64,000 nucleotides of DNA from Brasilonema sennae CENA114 (GTDB taxonomy: Bacteria; Cyanobacteriota; Cyanobacteriia; Cyanobacteriales; Nostocaceae), in assembly GCF_006968745.1 (NCBI RefSeq), contig NZ_CP030118.1:6092809-6156808 (forward strand), written 5' to 3'. The translations under genes were made by a program, and so were the position numbers. This document shows positions 1 through 9,094 of this stretch, one piece after another. The notes under the pieces are model-generated. The model saw nothing but the letters and a program-made list of their open reading frames with translations. It searched no databases and had not been told where the DNA came from. The stretch's first letter is position 1, and each line of letters starts with the position of its first letter.

Positions 1-308
1 TGATATCGAAATCAAATTTTACACCAGGAATTTGATAAACCATTGAGGTAGCTTCCAATAAGATGAGCGTATAGAATAGCGTCAGATTCTCATAGATAAA
101 TCATCTAATATACGCGTTCAAAAATCCGTTATTCATGCACCTTGATCAAGGCAGTCATATCTATAAATTTAGATTTGATTGTTTTTTCCAAAAAAATAGT
201 TTAGGGTTATTTATCACTCCATATAAACACAGATAGACGCAGAGAAATTATCTGTGTCTATCTGTGGTTTTATTTTCAAAACATTGACTTTTGCATCAGG
301 TCTAATTT
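1..308. other. Intergenic region downstream of heme oxygenase
   Basis: No convincing coding sequence. An imperfect inverted repeat at about 228-272 (arms around ACACAGATAGACGC and GTCTATCTGTGGTT) lies just beyond the heme oxygenase stop codon. It could act as a terminator, but it also resembles the widespread cyanobacterial 'acgcagaga' repeat. Confidence 0.4.
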
Positions 309-1022
309 CTAGGCTGTACTGAGTTCGGTACTACCAGTGTTATTAGTATTACTTAAGGTATTGAACATGGTTTGACCAATTGCTTGGATTAGGGTTTGTT
401 CTAACTCCTGAACCATTTGCATATTGAGTCCAAACGCGTTGTTTGCTTCTGCAACAATCTTGTCGGCGGTTGCATCGTCTATTGGCAGTTCATCTAACGT
501 TTGACGATACTTGTCCTTAAATGCTTTCTTGTCTGGAATTTGGTCAAAATTGTAGAAAGATGTGCCTTCATATCCGGAAAGCTTCAAGACTGACTGAGCA
601 ACTTTTTGCAACATTTGACCACCAGACAAGTCACCCATGTAGCGAGTATAGGCATGACCTATTAATAACGCAGGTTCCTTGGCAGAGAGTTCATGAATGC
701 GGCTGATGTGAGTCTGAGCAGCTTTTGAAGGTGTTATTTTTTTTCTCCAGTCTTGTCCATAATAAAATTCTAAGTCTTTTTCCAAATGAGCTTTGCGATT
801 GAGTTCTTTAAAGTACACACCATTGATTAAAGAATTGTCTTTGTGACGTTCTAATGCTGCTTCTAGTGCGGTATAGATGTAATACAAGTTACCTAAAAAT
901 TTTGCAAAGCAGTCTCTATCGACAACTCCTTTAACAAAACATTTCATAAATCCCACATTTTCAATTGCTGCATGAGCCTGCTGTGTTCCGCAGCGAAGTT
1001 TTTGGGCTAGATTGCTACTCAT
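309..1022 (-). CDS. ho1: Heme oxygenase (biliverdin-producing)
   Basis: Cleaves heme to biliverdin, CO and iron using reduced ferredoxin. This is the first step to the phycobilins of phycobilisomes and phytochromes. The 237-residue product starts MSSNLAQKLRCGT. It has the proximal heme ligand at His17 in a QQAHAAIENVGF context and the distal-helix signature GDLSGGQ. Length and sequence follow the cyanobacterial HO1 family (about 240 aa). The frame stays open 42 codons upstream, but that extension has no family resemblance and runs into repeat DNA, so the ATG at 1022 is chosen. It is divergent from acsF, which suggests shared control of bilin and chlorophyll branches. Whether it is the aerobic HO1 or the low-oxygen HO2 isoform is not decided. 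Confidence 0.93.
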   Translation of the reverse strand: MSSNLAQKLRCGTQQAHAAIENVGFMKCFVKGVVDRDCFAKFLGNLYYIYTALEAALERHKDNSLINGVYFKELNRKAHLEKDLEFYYGQDWRKKITPSKAAQTHISRIHELSAKEPALLIGHAYTRYMGDLSGGQMLQKVAQSVLKLSGYEGTSFYNFDQIPDKKAFKDKYRQTLDELPIDDATADKIVAEANNAFGLNMQMVQELEQTLIQAIGQTMFNTLSNTNNTGSTELSTA

Positions 1023-1131
1023 CGTTAAAATTGTTCTCGTCCAAATAAAATACGTACCCAAACAAGGGTTTGATTTATTGAAGTTTCGGATTTTCGCAGA
1101 ATTCCCAGTGTAAGGCTTTAACTGTTTACTG

Positions 1132-1275
1132 AGATCTTGCACCATCATTTTCGTCCGCCAAGAAATAAATTTCTTGGCTCAAAGTTCAAGTCCGTTAAAA
1201 CGGACTCTTGTTAGTCTTTTAGTCCGTTTTAACGGACTTAAGCTATTAGCCTTGAACTTGAGTTCAAGGTGTGCT
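1132..1275. repeat. Modular hairpin repeat (family A copy) between ho1 and acsF
   Basis: A chain of perfect or near-perfect hairpins: CCAAGAAAT/ATTTCTTGG, AGTCCGTTTT/AAAACGGACT arms, and CCTTGAACTTGAGTTCAAGG. It is preceded by AGATCTTGCACCA. The same order of modules, with different but compensated stem bases, recurs at 53161-53345, 54085-54269 and inside a coding sequence at about 56665-56766. The region lies between divergent genes and may affect their promoters. Confidence 0.75.
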
Positions 1276-1599
1276 CACGTAGAGGTGCAACATCTGAGTT
1301 CACTGTTCACTGATTATAAAAGTAGTTCACAGTTAACAAAAGAAGTAGGGACAGATAGCTATCTTGGGCTTAGAGCAGAACTGAAGGAGACACTATCACG
1401 CTCGCTTGTTGGTCCAAACCATATTGATGACTACTTTAACCATTAAACTATCAAATCGTTGTGTAACTAGGAAACCGTTTAAATTTATTTAGATTTTCCG
1501 ATTTATAAATCATTTTTTAAATTATTTTACTTTTGATAGATTTCAAGAAAAATTTATGCTTATATAGCTTTAAAAAGATAAATCGATTGAACGATTCTC
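1276..1599. promoter_or_regulatory. Probable acsF upstream region
   Basis: Follows the hairpin repeat. An open frame (1174-1446) crosses the repeat, but it has no recognisable domain and is not annotated as a gene. From about 1450 the sequence becomes AT-rich and presumably holds the acsF promoter. No specific operator could be identified. Confidence 0.35.
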
Positions 1600-2676
1600 A
1601 TGGCTAAGTCTCTTCAAACTCCTGCGCCTGAGTTGCAAAAGCCAGGTGTGAAAGCGCCTGTGCAGGAAACATTGTTAACGCCCCGGTTTTACACGACTGA
1701 CTTTGACGCTGTAGCACAGTTGGACATTTCAGCGGATGAAGCGCAGTTGAGAGCTATTGTGGATGAACTGCGGGCTGATTATAACCGCCATCACTTCGTG
1801 CGTGATTCTGAGTTTCAGCAGAGTTGGGATATGATTGATGGGGAAACACGCCGTGCTTTTATTGATTTTTTAGAACGCTCTTGCACTTCAGAGTTTTCTG
1901 GGTTTCTTCTGTTTAAAGAGTTATCGCGCAAACTGAAACAGCGAAATCCTCTTTTGGCGGAAGCTTTTAATTTTATGGCGCGGGATGAAGCACGCCATGC
2001 GGGATTTCTCAATAAAGCAATGGCGGATTTTAATCTCTCACTGGATTTGGGCTATCTGACAAAGAATCGTACCTACACCTTTTTTCCACCAGAGTGGATT
2101 ATCTACGCAGTTTACCTGTCTGAGAAAATTGGCTACTGGCGCTACATCATTATGTTCCGTCACCTAGAGAAACATCCAGAGTTGAAATTCTATCCCTTGT
2201 TTGGCTATTTCGAGAGTTGGTGTCAGGATGAGAATCGACATGGAGATTTCTTTAAGGCGCTGTTGCGATCGCAACCCCAACTCTGGAACAACTGGAAAGC
2301 GCGTTTGTGGGTGCGGTTTTTCCTGCTGTCTGTGTTCGCGACTCATACTTTAACAGTGCTGGAGAGGGCGTCATTTTATCACTCTATTGGCATCAATGCA
2401 TACCAATACAATATCCAAGTGATTGAAAAGACGAATGAAACCGCTGCACGGGCATTTCCTGTGATACTGAATACAGATCATCCAGAGTTTTTCCGGCGGC
2501 TGGAAGAGTGTTCGGATATTAATCTCAAGCTGACAACGATTAACATCAGCAATAGTCCAAAGATTGTCAAGTTCTTTCAAAAGTTACCCTTGATACTTTC
2601 AATCATCGGGCATTTGTTACGGCTTTACTTTATCAAGCCTATTGATGCTGAAGTATCTCGCCAAGCAGTTTGCTGA
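1600..2676 (+). CDS. acsF: Mg-protoporphyrin IX monomethyl ester (oxidative) cyclase
   Basis: Aerobic cyclase forming the isocyclic ring E of chlorophyll: Mg-protoporphyrin IX monomethyl ester to divinyl protochlorophyllide, O2-dependent. At 358 aa it has the usual family length. Diiron ligands are seen as the E in FLERSCTSEF, the DEARHAG box (about residue 130) and the second box DENRHGDFF (about residue 213). A hydrophobic stretch around WVRFFLLSVFATHTL (about 240) fits membrane association. Cyanobacteria often carry two isoforms (ChlA-I, ChlA-II), and the low-oxygen form clusters with ho2 and hemN. Here the partner is a divergent heme oxygenase without hemN, so the isoform is uncertain. 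Confidence 0.95.
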   Translation: MAKSLQTPAPELQKPGVKAPVQETLLTPRFYTTDFDAVAQLDISADEAQLRAIVDELRADYNRHHFVRDSEFQQSWDMIDGETRRAFIDFLERSCTSEFSGFLLFKELSRKLKQRNPLLAEAFNFMARDEARHAGFLNKAMADFNLSLDLGYLTKNRTYTFFPPEWIIYAVYLSEKIGYWRYIIMFRHLEKHPELKFYPLFGYFESWCQDENRHGDFFKALLRSQPQLWNNWKARLWVRFFLLSVFATHTLTVLERASFYHSIGINAYQYNIQVIEKTNETAARAFPVILNTDHPEFFRRLEECSDINLKLTTINISNSPKIVKFFQKLPLILSIIGHLLRLYFIKPIDAEVSRQAVC

Positions 2677-2708
2677 ACTTTGTAGAAACATAAAGATGTG
2701 CTATTCGC

Positions 2709-2918
2709 CTACACTCAGTCCTAACTGAGATCTTGCACCATTTTCAATAACCGTAGGGTGGGCACTGCCCACAACGTAAAAATAAGGTTTTGAGCGAACT
2801 CTAGGCAGTGCCCAACGCCAGATGCCTACGGAGGGAAACCCTCCTGCAGCACTGGCTCCCTTACAAAAATTGCAATAACACAACTGGTGCAAGATATGAG
2901 CTAAAGGACTGAGTGTAG
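2709..2918. mobile_element. MITE-like element with about 32-bp inverted termini
   Basis: The left end (2709-2740) and the reverse complement of the right end (2885-2918) both read CTACACTCAGTCCT then TCTTGCACCA, with only internal differences. The interior contains two other dispersed repeats: a GTAGGGTGGGCA/TGCCCAC hairpin near 2751-2775, and a CCTACGGAGGG/CCCTCC palindrome near 2824-2846. No open frame encodes a transposase, so any movement would need one supplied in trans. Inferred from structure only. Confidence 0.6.
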
Positions 2919-3042
2919 ATCATTCACTTGTTTGCTGCACCATTCGCTTTGTACTTGCTTATATAAAATAGCCGTATAATACCCAGCCTTTGGAAGTAAG
3001 CGATTATATCATGTCCGGATGAACACTTATAAAAACCAAGAA

Positions 3043-3127
3043 CCTCACCCCCATCCCCTCTCCGGAGCTCGGAGAGGGGTGCCCGATAGCGTAGCGTGCC
3101 GTTAGGCATAGGGCGGGGTGAGGTTTT
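3043..3127. repeat. CCTCACCCC...GGGGTGAGG inverted repeat
   Basis: Long stem-loop with CCTCACCCC/GGGGTGAGG outer arms and CTCTCCGGAG/CTCGGAGAG inner arms. A GATAGCGTAGCGTG palindrome module sits in the loop. Related sequence appears at about 5465-5500 and 63811-63870. It may form a strong hairpin upstream of the SDR gene. Confidence 0.6.
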
Positions 3128-3233
3128 TTTATTGTAAGTAATTAACCGAACTTGGTATTACTCACACCTGCGAAAGATGAACCTTTGCTTCACAAAGCTT
3201 AATACATAAGGAGAGGATACGGAATGAAAAATC

Positions 3234-4253
3234 ATGCAGTTAAAGCCAATTAATCAGCAGGTTGTCGCCATCGTTGGGGCTTCCAGTGGTATAGGAAGAG
3301 AAACAGCGTTGAAGTTTGCCAAACGTGGTGCAAAGGTTATGGTTGCTGCACGCAGCGAATCAGGATTACAGTCTTTGGTAGAAGAAATCCAACGCTTTGG
3401 TGGTGAAGCAACATATGTGATTGCAGATGTCAGTGAGTTTGAACAAGTTAAGGCGATCGCCGACAAAACCGTCGCACAATACGGAAGACTAGATACTTGG
3501 GTTCATCTTGCTGCTACAGGTGTGCTTTCTCCTTTCGAGAAAATCACCCCAGAGGAGTTTCAACGCGTCGTTGATGTCAACTTGATGGGACAGGTGTACG
3601 GTGCAATGGTAGCATTGCCCCATCTGAAAAAAGAGGGACGCGGGGCGTTAATTCATATTTCCTCGATGCAGGGTAGGCGCAGTCTCCCACTGCAAAGTCC
3701 CTACTGCGCTGCTAAGCACGGTTTGGAAGGTTTTTTAGAAACGCTGCGCGTTGAGTTGCAACACGAAAAATTGCCCATCAGTGTCACGTCAATACTACCT
3801 GCGACAATTAACACACCTTACTATAACAAGGTTCGCACTAAGCTAGGAGTGAAACCTACGGGGATACCGCCATATTACCAGCCTAGTGTTGTTGCAGATG
3901 CCATTCTTTATACCGCCGAACACCCCACTCGTGATTTTATTGTTGGGGATGTTGGCAGGATACTAGATGTGTTGCAGCGTATTTCACCACAACTTGTCGA
4001 TTCCATATTGGCGGTTATCGGCATTCCGGGACAACACACCAACGAACCAAAGTCAGAAGAAGGACCAAACAATCTTTTTACACCCACTATCTCAGAATAC
4101 GACCGAGTTGAAGGAGACTATAGCCATCTGGCAATACCAACTTTATCGGATTGGTTGGAGATGAATCCACCACTGAAGTGGGGTGCGGTTGCTGTTGCTG
4201 GATTGGCTATTGCTGCGTTACTCGGTGTGTGGCGTCTAGGCAGTGATGTTTAA
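3234..4253 (+). CDS. Short-chain dehydrogenase/reductase with C-terminal membrane anchor
   Basis: Classical SDR fold, 339 aa. The nucleotide-binding motif GASSGIG is at residues 15-21, the N-A-type motif is LAATG, and the catalytic Ser...Tyr-x-x-x-Lys set is seen as ISSMQG and SPYCAAKHG. Beyond the catalytic domain (about 250 residues) comes a linker and a final hydrophobic helix (about 317-335, WGAVAVAGLAIAAL), which suggests a membrane-attached oxidoreductase. Substrate is unknown. A good Shine-Dalgarno (AAGGAGAGG, near 3209) is better spaced for an out-of-frame ATG at 3224 that encodes only nine residues. The chosen ATG at 3234 gives the family-like start MQLKPINQQ. Confidence 0.88.
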   Translation: MQLKPINQQVVAIVGASSGIGRETALKFAKRGAKVMVAARSESGLQSLVEEIQRFGGEATYVIADVSEFEQVKAIADKTVAQYGRLDTWVHLAATGVLSPFEKITPEEFQRVVDVNLMGQVYGAMVALPHLKKEGRGALIHISSMQGRRSLPLQSPYCAAKHGLEGFLETLRVELQHEKLPISVTSILPATINTPYYNKVRTKLGVKPTGIPPYYQPSVVADAILYTAEHPTRDFIVGDVGRILDVLQRISPQLVDSILAVIGIPGQHTNEPKSEEGPNNLFTPTISEYDRVEGDYSHLAIPTLSDWLEMNPPLKWGAVAVAGLAIAALLGVWRLGSDV

Positions 4254-4334
4254 TTTACACGGGATCAAATTACAGCAGTCGCCAGGTAGATTAGGACACA
4301 AACTAATGAGAAAACACGCTCCCCAAGAGACTTG

Positions 4335-4391
4335 AAAGTCTGTTCCCGTTCCCTGTTCCCTGTTCCCTGTTCCCTATTCCCTGTTCCCTGC
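4335..4391. repeat. Short tandem heptamer repeat (TTCCCTG)n
   Basis: About seven consecutive copies of the heptamer TTCCCTG, with single variants (TTCCCGT, TTCCCTA). This is the type of short tandemly repeated repetitive sequence typical of heterocystous cyanobacteria. It lies between the SDR and the alpha/beta hydrolase. Confidence 0.85.
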
Positions 4392-4474
4392 TATAGATTC
4401 AACTTTAGAATGATGTCGTTTCCTAGCTGCTGTCTTCACGATGGAAATGATAATGCAGCACATGAGGTCTTTCT

Positions 4475-5380
4475 ATGTTTTTACCCCCTGGGTTTGGTGA
4501 GAAATATGTGATGACCACGCTAGGAAGAATGGTGTACTATACTGCTGTTGGAAAACCGTGGTCTGATACAAATGTTGAGCAATCAAGCGAGAAAACATTA
4601 GTTTTCCTACACGCGTTTGGTGGTGGTTCTTCTGCTTACGAGTGGTCTAAAGTTTATCCAGCTTTTGCTGCGGATTATCGAATCGTCGCGCCGGATTTGA
4701 TTGGGTGGGGACGCTCTGACCATCCGGCTCGAAGTTATAGTGTTAATGACTACATTCAAACTATTATTGAGTTCATAGAGAGGACTTGCAATGGTCCGAT
4801 TAGTGCGATCGCCTCTTCACTCACTGCTGCTTTCACGATTCGCGCTGCGATTCTTCGCCCCGATTTATTCAAATCTTTAATTTTGACCACACCAGCAGGT
4901 TTGGCTGAATTTGGACAAGATTACAGCAAGAGTTTATCTGCTCAAATTGTCAACATCCCAGTTGTAGATCGATTGCTTTACATGACTGGGGTTTCTAGCA
5001 GTTTTGGCATTCGCAGCTTTTTGGAAGAACGTCAATTTGCTCGTCCAGAACGAGTTTATCCTGAAATTGTCGAAGCATATTTGCAATCTGCTCAACAGTT
5101 TAATGGAGAGTATGCTGCTCTTGCTTTCGTACGTGGTGATTTATCTTTTGATTTATCTCAATATATAACTCAATTGACCATTCCTACTGCCATGATTTGG
5201 GGGCAAAAGTCAGAATTTACAGGACCAGAAATAGGTCGCCGACTTGCAGACATGAACCCTCAGGCAGTCCGCATCTTTTATAACTTAGAGGATGTAGGCT
5301 TAACCCCCCAATTGGAACTTCCTGCTGTCACGATTGGGCTAATTAGGAAATTTTTACCTTTACTTGAGTCATCTGTTTGA
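4475..5380 (+). CDS. Alpha/beta-hydrolase-fold protein (degenerate triad)
   Basis: 301 aa with an alpha/beta hydrolase core: FLHAFGGGSSAYEW (oxyanion region), APDLIGWGRSD, and a nucleophile elbow IASSLTA with Ser115 in the usual GxSxG place. The acid and base of the usual triad look altered. After strand 6 the sequence is WGQKSEFTG, where families normally have Asp (WGxxD). The C-terminal loop reads DVGLTPQLELP where GH-x-P-x-LExP is usual, so the His is Leu. It is a close paralog of the protein at 16829-17731. It may be a non-catalytic member or use other residues. Substrate unknown. Confidence 0.85.
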   Translation: MFLPPGFGEKYVMTTLGRMVYYTAVGKPWSDTNVEQSSEKTLVFLHAFGGGSSAYEWSKVYPAFAADYRIVAPDLIGWGRSDHPARSYSVNDYIQTIIEFIERTCNGPISAIASSLTAAFTIRAAILRPDLFKSLILTTPAGLAEFGQDYSKSLSAQIVNIPVVDRLLYMTGVSSSFGIRSFLEERQFARPERVYPEIVEAYLQSAQQFNGEYAALAFVRGDLSFDLSQYITQLTIPTAMIWGQKSEFTGPEIGRRLADMNPQAVRIFYNLEDVGLTPQLELPAVTIGLIRKFLPLLESSV

Positions 5381-5979
5381 ACAGCTTTTCCTTTTTTGTA
5401 ATATCATTTACACTTGCGTCGGAGTGATTCAAGATTTTACCCTTATGCTTGCCCACGATTTTCGTACAACCTCACCCCGGTATTGATTCCATTACCGCCT
5501 TGGGGTTGGTTAACTCGGTGTACTTTTGCAATGTACTTTCAATGGGGCAGTTACCATCTCAAATCACCAAACGCCAGATACCTACGGAGGGAAACCCTCC
5601 TTCAGTACTGGCTCCCCTGTACGCATAACGGTTTTGCTCCGTAGAGCCTTCCCTTTCGGGAGTGAAGTTAGCCTCGACCTGTTATAAGAGCTTGTTGGGC
5701 TTGCAACACTGTTCCAGTGACCTTAGAACTGTTTAATCACAAGCGACAGAGCGGGGAACTGGCTACGCATTCCGAGGTGTCGTGACTCAAATAACGTTTA
5801 CCCTTCGACTACGCTCAGGGTGGTCTGGTCAGCACAACTTGCTAGATTTCTCTTGCAAGCTCAGTCCCTTTAGGGCTGGGTTGCTGACTGTAATGAAGAA
5901 AAAGCTTACCCAGTTAAATTACGCGCCCTAATAACTAAGTTTAAAATTGTTGCCATAATTAGGATAAGCCATAATAAGA
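5381..5979. repeat. Repeat-rich intergenic region
   Basis: No supported gene. It holds a CCTCACCCCGGT segment (about 5470) related to 63811, a CCTACGGAGGG/CCCTCC palindrome at about 5581-5600 like the one in the 2709-2918 element, and a CCCTTCGACTACGCTCAGGG repeat at about 5801-5820. The 76-residue open frame at 5414-5644 spans these repeats and is not believed. Confidence 0.55.
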
Positions 5980-7242
5980 TTATTTTTTTTGCTTCTTCGC
6001 GCCCTCCCCCCTTAGGCGCAGGGCTTGGTTGTAATCTTCTAATGCGCCTTTTTTGTCTCCCAAGTCACTACGGACAAGCCCTCGGCCGTAGTAGGCGTCA
6101 GGATCGTTAGGATTAAGGCGCAGGGCTTGGTTGTAATCTTCTAATGCGCCTTTTTTGTCTCCCAAGTTACTACGGACAAGCGCTCGGTTGTAGTAGGCGT
6201 CAGCAGTGTTAGGATTGAGGCGCAGCGCTTGGTTGTAATCGTCTAATGCGCCTTTTTTGTCTCCCAAGTCATCACGGGCATTCCCTCGGTTGTAGTAGGC
6301 GTTAGTATAGTTAGGATTGAGGCGCAGCGCTTGGTTGTAATCGTCTAATGCGCCTTTGTTGTCTCCCAAGTTTCTACGGGCAGTCCCTCGGTTGTAGTAG
6401 GCAGTAGCATCGTTAGGATCTAGGCGCAGCGCTTGGTTTAAATCGTCTATTGCGCCTTTTTTGTCTCCCAAGTCATCACGGACAAACGCTCGGGCAAAGT
6501 AGTTAATAGCATAGTTAGGATTTAGTTTCACAGCTTGGTCAAAAGAGTTTAATGCTCCTTTCTTGTTTCCGTCCGCAGCCTCAATAAACGCTTGTGAGTA
6601 GTATTTAGCTATAGCAGAGTTAGTTTCTGCTTGTTTATACTGATACCAAGTTGTCCCCCCCAATGTCGTGATAATCGTCAATGCTGCCGCTGAGACACCA
6701 GCAATTCCCCTTTGCTTACGGGCTTTCTCTTCTCGAAGCTGGCGATCGCGTACTTCAATACTAAGTTGAATAAAATCTTGCTCTGATAAACTTAGCTCTT
6801 CGCGACGTTGCTTCAATTTTTCTTCTGCTTCTGACAGCGGCACACCACGCAACAATACTCCTTCATCTCGTTTTGTCTCTTCCCACTGATGTATGATATC
6901 CCTTAACCGCTCTTGCCAAGCTCGAAACAAACGGTCTTTTTTCATCCACTCGCGCAGCGTTTGCCATTCGCGGATTAGGGCTTCATGGACAACCTCCACT
7001 GTATCTTCCCCAGATTTCTCATCATGTCCGGTGACAACCAAACGGGCTGTGTATCCTGCTAAATCACTCACCAATCCCCAATTCTCATCTCCTACTTCTT
7101 TGCGGGTGGCGATGCGACGAGTATCCTCAGTTCCTTCCCCTGGGCGCACCAATTGCACAAAGATGCGCTGTGCAGCTTTTTGTTTTGTTTCACTCAATTT
7201 TTGGTAAACTTGCTCGGCATGATTTGCTAGCGCTTTTTTCAC
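5980..7242 (-). pseudogene. STAND NTPase C-terminal part plus TPR domain (3' half of broken CHAT-STAND-TPR gene)
   Basis: The frame opens with the C-terminal part of a novel-STAND NTPase, followed by a basic/coiled region, one transmembrane helix (about 180-200, GIAGVSAAALTIITTLGG) and six 34-residue TPRs (about 210-410, consensus NRGxxRxxLGDKKGALDDYNQALRLNPN). The TPR units are 102-bp near-identical DNA repeats. The 5' neighbour carries the CHAT domain, and homologous proteins are single chains. Upstream of the GTG at 7242 the frame reads back through LTHQAYQEIGGV, the typical end of a nSTAND1 module, without a start. The Walker A and B part is missing. It looks like the remnant of a deletion, although translational coupling to the CHAT fragment cannot be excluded. 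Confidence 0.8.
6005..6590. repeat. 102-bp TPR-coding tandem repeats
   Basis: Six tandem units of 102 bp encode the TPRs of the gene on the minus strand. Phrases such as CGCTTGGTTGTAATC and TTTTTTGTCTCCCAAG recur every 102 bp. The DNA is nearly identical between several units, so recent unit duplication or copy-number variation is likely. Confidence 0.9.
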
Positions 7243-8036
7243 ACCCCCGATCTCTTGGTATGCTTGATGAGTGAGTGTGCGGTTTTGCTGTAGGGCTGTT
7301 TTTTAACTGCTTCTACCAAACCGTTGACAAATGTTTCCCTTCCAAAAAAGAATGCTGCATCTTCTTCTCCAAATGCTGCTAATCCTTGATAGGGATTAGG
7401 TGGAATAATGTCTATTTCTGGTTGGCTGGGGATGATACTAATTTGCTCTTTTTTAAATAGAACTGGAGTTTGCTGCTCTAAATATTTTATTAAGATCGAG
7501 CAACCTAATTCATAAGCAAACTCCACCTGTTGTCCTGCTGCTAGAGCATCATAAAATGCCACAGAAAATGCTATTGCTGCTTTATCCCCAACCGCTTGGT
7601 TCATGCCAATCACATAATTGACGTGTTGGCTAATCGCTTTTGCTTGCACCTCACTATAGCAGGCATTGAGAAGTACACACTCCACTCCCTTTGTGGCAAA
7701 TAGCTTGAACATACTCCCCAGCGCATCTGCACAGATTAATGCTGGCTGTCCCGTCTCATCGTCTAAAACAATACCATCTTGCCCAGCACCATGCCCACTG
7801 AAGTGAACAATCTGGGGCTGACAATCTAACATGGCTCGGTAGAAGTCACGCGAGCGAACTGCCCATTTTTGCTCTAACTTGAATTCCTCTCGTTTGTTAG
7901 CGCGTCGTAATCCTTCATCAATTTCCCGTACCTCTTCGTCCAGTCGTAGGCTTGAGGTACTTGTCGGATTTGCTGCCAAAATTAAAATAGTTTTGACATC
8001 GGGATTGTTACCATAGGACAGTTGCTCAGAAACCAT
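7239..8036 (-). pseudogene. CHAT (caspase-like) domain fragment (5' half of broken CHAT-STAND-TPR gene)
   Basis: 265 residues carrying a complete CHAT peptidase domain. The catalytic His is at 82 in HFSGHGAG and the Cys at 126 in LLNACYSE. After the domain comes NPYQGLAAFGEEDAAFFFGRE, the normal entry to a nSTAND1 NTPase, but the sequence then breaks after LVEAVKKQP and runs into frame-shifted residues and a stop. Its stop overlaps the GTG of the downstream TPR fragment by 4 bp. The CHAT part keeps its catalytic dyad, so a shortened protease could still be made. Family members act as effectors or processing proteases in signalling and defence; the role here is unknown. Confidence 0.82.
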
Positions 8037-8539
8037 ATAATATTAGTATTAATTTATATAAAAAGTAAAAAAGATGCTCAAAGATACTACAGGATAAACA
8101 CTTCTTTATAGGCGAAACCGAAATTAACTTATGCAGTGTCTAACAGTTTTCTATTTACTTGTTACCACACAATTTCTGTTCTAAATTCCGCAATAAAAGT
8201 AAAAAACTTATAGCTTAAAATGATTGAGTCACGTTGCGTTACACCTTTGAGCCATTTGTTGTAATGGGGGGCGAGAAGTATTAATTTCTCGTGGTGGTTG
8301 TGAGCAGCGTCACCACATAAGTGTGTTTTAATCAGATCTTGTACCAGTATCAACAACGAGGCAGAGCCTCGATATCTTGTTCCCAGGCTGCAGCCCAGGA
8401 ACGAGGGTTGGGAGGCTCTGCCTCCCGATTATTGAGAAATGTAGAGAATTCAATTGCGACTGCGATTGTGTTGAGTGGATTGGGCTGGCTTTAACAAAAG
8501 CATTGCGTAAACTAATTGTTATTTTTTACACATAATTTT
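8037..8539. repeat. Intergenic region with nested hairpin repeat (family B)
   Basis: Positions about 8358-8430 form nested palindromes: GGCAGAGCCTC/GAGGCTCTGCC outer arms around GTTCCCAGGCTGCAGCCCAGGAAC. The 'TTCCCAGG...CCTGGGAA' core recurs at 38645, 43181, 52930, 53366, 54285 and 54955. The rest is AT-rich and holds nothing I can assign. Confidence 0.6.
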
Positions 8540-9004
8540 ATGATGATGCAACGTTTTTTCTGGAGCTTTTTACTTTTAACAGATGTCATATTTCTGACAT
8601 CTTTATCCAGTGCAAAAGCAGTATCTAACAGTAGTCTCACCGTCACCATTAACGGCTTGAAAAACCAGCGTGGGCAAGTTTGTCTGAGCCTGTTTTCTGG
8701 TGGGCGAGGATTTCCCAGCAGTAGCGATCGCGCAGTGGCTGCCCGTTGCGTCAAACTAGAAAACGCTGCGCTGACAGTTAAATTTGAAAACTTAAAAGCA
8801 GGAAATTATGCGATCGCCGCCTATCATGATGCCAACAACGACGGCATCCTCAATCGCAATCCATTGGGTATCCCCACTGAAGAGTTTGGCTTTTCTCAAA
8901 ACCCCAAAATTCTCACAGGTCCGCCCAAATTTGGCGATTGTGCGGTTCTAGTTGCCGGTCCACAGACCAATATTCAAATTCAATTGCTGAACTTTTTAAG
9001 CTGA
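8540..9004 (+). CDS. DUF2141 family exported protein
   Basis: About 154 aa with an N-terminal signal peptide (FFWSFLLLTDVIFLTSLSSAKA), so exported. The mature part matches DUF2141: LTVTINGLKNQRGQVCLSLF, then the hallmark YAIAAYHDANNDGILNRN and a C-terminal GxxPTEEFGFS region. The DANNDG segment looks like an acidic, possibly calcium-binding loop. Function of the family is not established. The frame extends to a TTG at 8516, but three consecutive ATGs begin at 8540 right before the signal peptide, so 8540 is used. Confidence 0.85.
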   Translation: MMMQRFFWSFLLLTDVIFLTSLSSAKAVSNSSLTVTINGLKNQRGQVCLSLFSGGRGFPSSSDRAVAARCVKLENAALTVKFENLKAGNYAIAAYHDANNDGILNRNPLGIPTEEFGFSQNPKILTGPPKFGDCAVLVAGPQTNIQIQLLNFLS

Positions 9005-9015
9005 AGTCTACGAGT

Positions 9016-9049
9016 CAAGTCACCGTTTGGGTTAACTCGAGGTGACTTG
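9016..9049 (+). terminator. Stem-loop after DUF2141 gene
   Basis: Perfect 9-bp arms CAAGTCACC/GGTGACTTG with a 16-nt loop, 12 nt past the stop codon. It lacks a clear U-tract, so terminator function is only likely. Confidence 0.4.
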
Positions 9050-9094
9050 GGAATTAACGTATAGCAATCCTAAATCATTTTTAAAAATTAATCC

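Noticed and set aside
1174..1446. 90-codon open frame between ho1 and acsF
   Set aside because: Begins inside a hairpin repeat, no domain, no clear ribosome-binding site.
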